Shown here one piece after another: positions 6,495 through 6,693 of a stretch of 6,693 nucleotides of DNA. The stretch is from CAYJXK01 sp964374115 (GTDB taxonomy: Bacteria; Patescibacteriota; Patescibacteriia; Magasanikbacterales; UBA922). How positions within the stretch are numbered: position 1 is the first letter of the stretch; each line of letters opens with the position of its first letter. The stretch covers positions 1 through 6,693 of the forward strand of contig CAYJXK010000037.1 in NCBI GenBank assembly GCA_964374115.1, read 5' to 3'. A program made the translations under genes and the position numbers. A model generated the notes under the pieces. That model worked only from the letters and a program-made list of their open reading frames with translations, had not been told where the DNA came from and searched no databases.

Positions 6495-6691
6495 AGAGAA
6501 ACGTTTGCGAAATTAGAAATGCGGGGCGTTTTTTGCAAAGCAAAAAACGCGCTGTGTGCCCCGACTCCGCCCTTGGCGGAGCGGACGAAATCCCAAAGTT
6601 CCCCCCAATTGCATGAAAGCGTTTTGTCCTTGATTTCAGGGTTAGAGCCGATTTTTTGGAAAAACTCTTTCCATGCGAAATAGTTTTCGCC
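6437..6691 (-). CDS. possible 3' end of a gene entering from the right edge, unrecognised
   Basis: A minus-strand frame is open from the right window edge to a TAA at 6437-6439 (84 residues visible, start outside the window). Its first 40 or so residues, starting GENYFAWKEFFQKIG and continuing to NWGELWDFVRSAKGG, have a protein-like composition rich in Trp, Phe, Lys and Glu. After about residue 45 it runs through the palindromic element and then antisense through most of the tRNA, which a genuine gene end would rarely do. Possibilities are a real gene whose 3' end absorbed a palindromic repeat, a decayed gene tail, or chance. No family is recognised. Confidence 0.3.
   Translation of the reverse strand, partial: GENYFAWKEFFQKIGSNPEIKDKTLSCNWGELWDFVRSAKGGVGAHSAFFALQKTPRISNFANVSLGGPEENRTPSLLHAMEAR
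6522..6581. repeat. two-hairpin palindromic element downstream of the tRNA
   Basis: The first hairpin is a perfect 11-bp stem, GCGTTTTTTGC (6526-6536) with GCAAAAAACGC (6540-6550), loop AAA. CGGG (6522-6525) can add four pairs with CCCG (6560-6563) across a one-sided bulge. The second, CTCCGCC (6565-6571) with GGCGGAG (6575-6581), loop CTT, reuses the TCCGCC/GGCGGA arms seen at 241-256. On the + strand it could trim or end the tRNA transcript, but no T-run follows the stems. A mobile or intergenic palindromic repeat is the other reading. Confidence 0.6.
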
Positions 6692-6693
6692 TT

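Noticed and set aside
6450..6683. 77-codon + strand frame beginning inside the tRNA
   Set aside because: Starts within the tRNA anticodon arm and reads through the palindromic element; no plausible start or family.
6675..6690. GCGAAA-TAGT-TTTCGC perfect 6-bp palindrome at the right edge
   Set aside because: Short, no T-run and inside a possible reading frame; too little context at the edge.

Overview
The window looks like part of a Patescibacteria (Candidate Phyla Radiation, CPR) genome, most likely Parcubacteria-like. The reasons are a very long cysteine-free surface protein built from repeated lamin-tail domains (LTDs) plus PKD and OB-fold domains, short intergenic gaps, starts without Shine-Dalgarno sequences, and GC that looks intermediate by eye. 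TGA ends two of the genes, so the UGA-to-glycine code of Gracilibacteria and Absconditabacteria is not used here. The lineage call is inference.

Layout, left to right. Positions 3-149 (+) hold the last 48 codons of a heavy-metal P-type ATPase, probably copper type. A 129-bp convergent intergenic region follows, with a strong hairpin. Positions 279-6265 (-) are filled by three closely packed genes, in transcription order: a VIT1/CCC1-type Fe/Mn transporter (5540-6265), a 1176-residue membrane-anchored multidomain protein with five LTDs, one PKD domain and two OB-like domains (1998-5528), and a CPA2/Kef-type cation:proton antiporter with a Rossmann domain (279-1973). The gaps are 11 and 24 bp, so they are probably one operon. 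A recognisable promoter lies so close to the first ATG that the mRNA may be leaderless. To the right are a tRNA-Ala(GGC) on the + strand (6419-6494), a two-hairpin element (6522-6581), and an edge-truncated minus-strand reading frame that may be the tail of another gene.

Two membrane transporters for metal ions or monovalent cations flank the surface protein, and a third metal pump ends next to them, so the locus reads as ion homeostasis wrapped around a large extracellular adhesin-like or nucleic-acid-binding-like protein. That functional link rests only on gene order. The most interesting object is the large surface protein: its internal duplications, its possible anchoring at both ends and its OB-fold pair next to the membrane. 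No CRISPR array, insertion sequence, rRNA or origin was seen, and no stretch longer than about 200 bases lacks an assigned feature.
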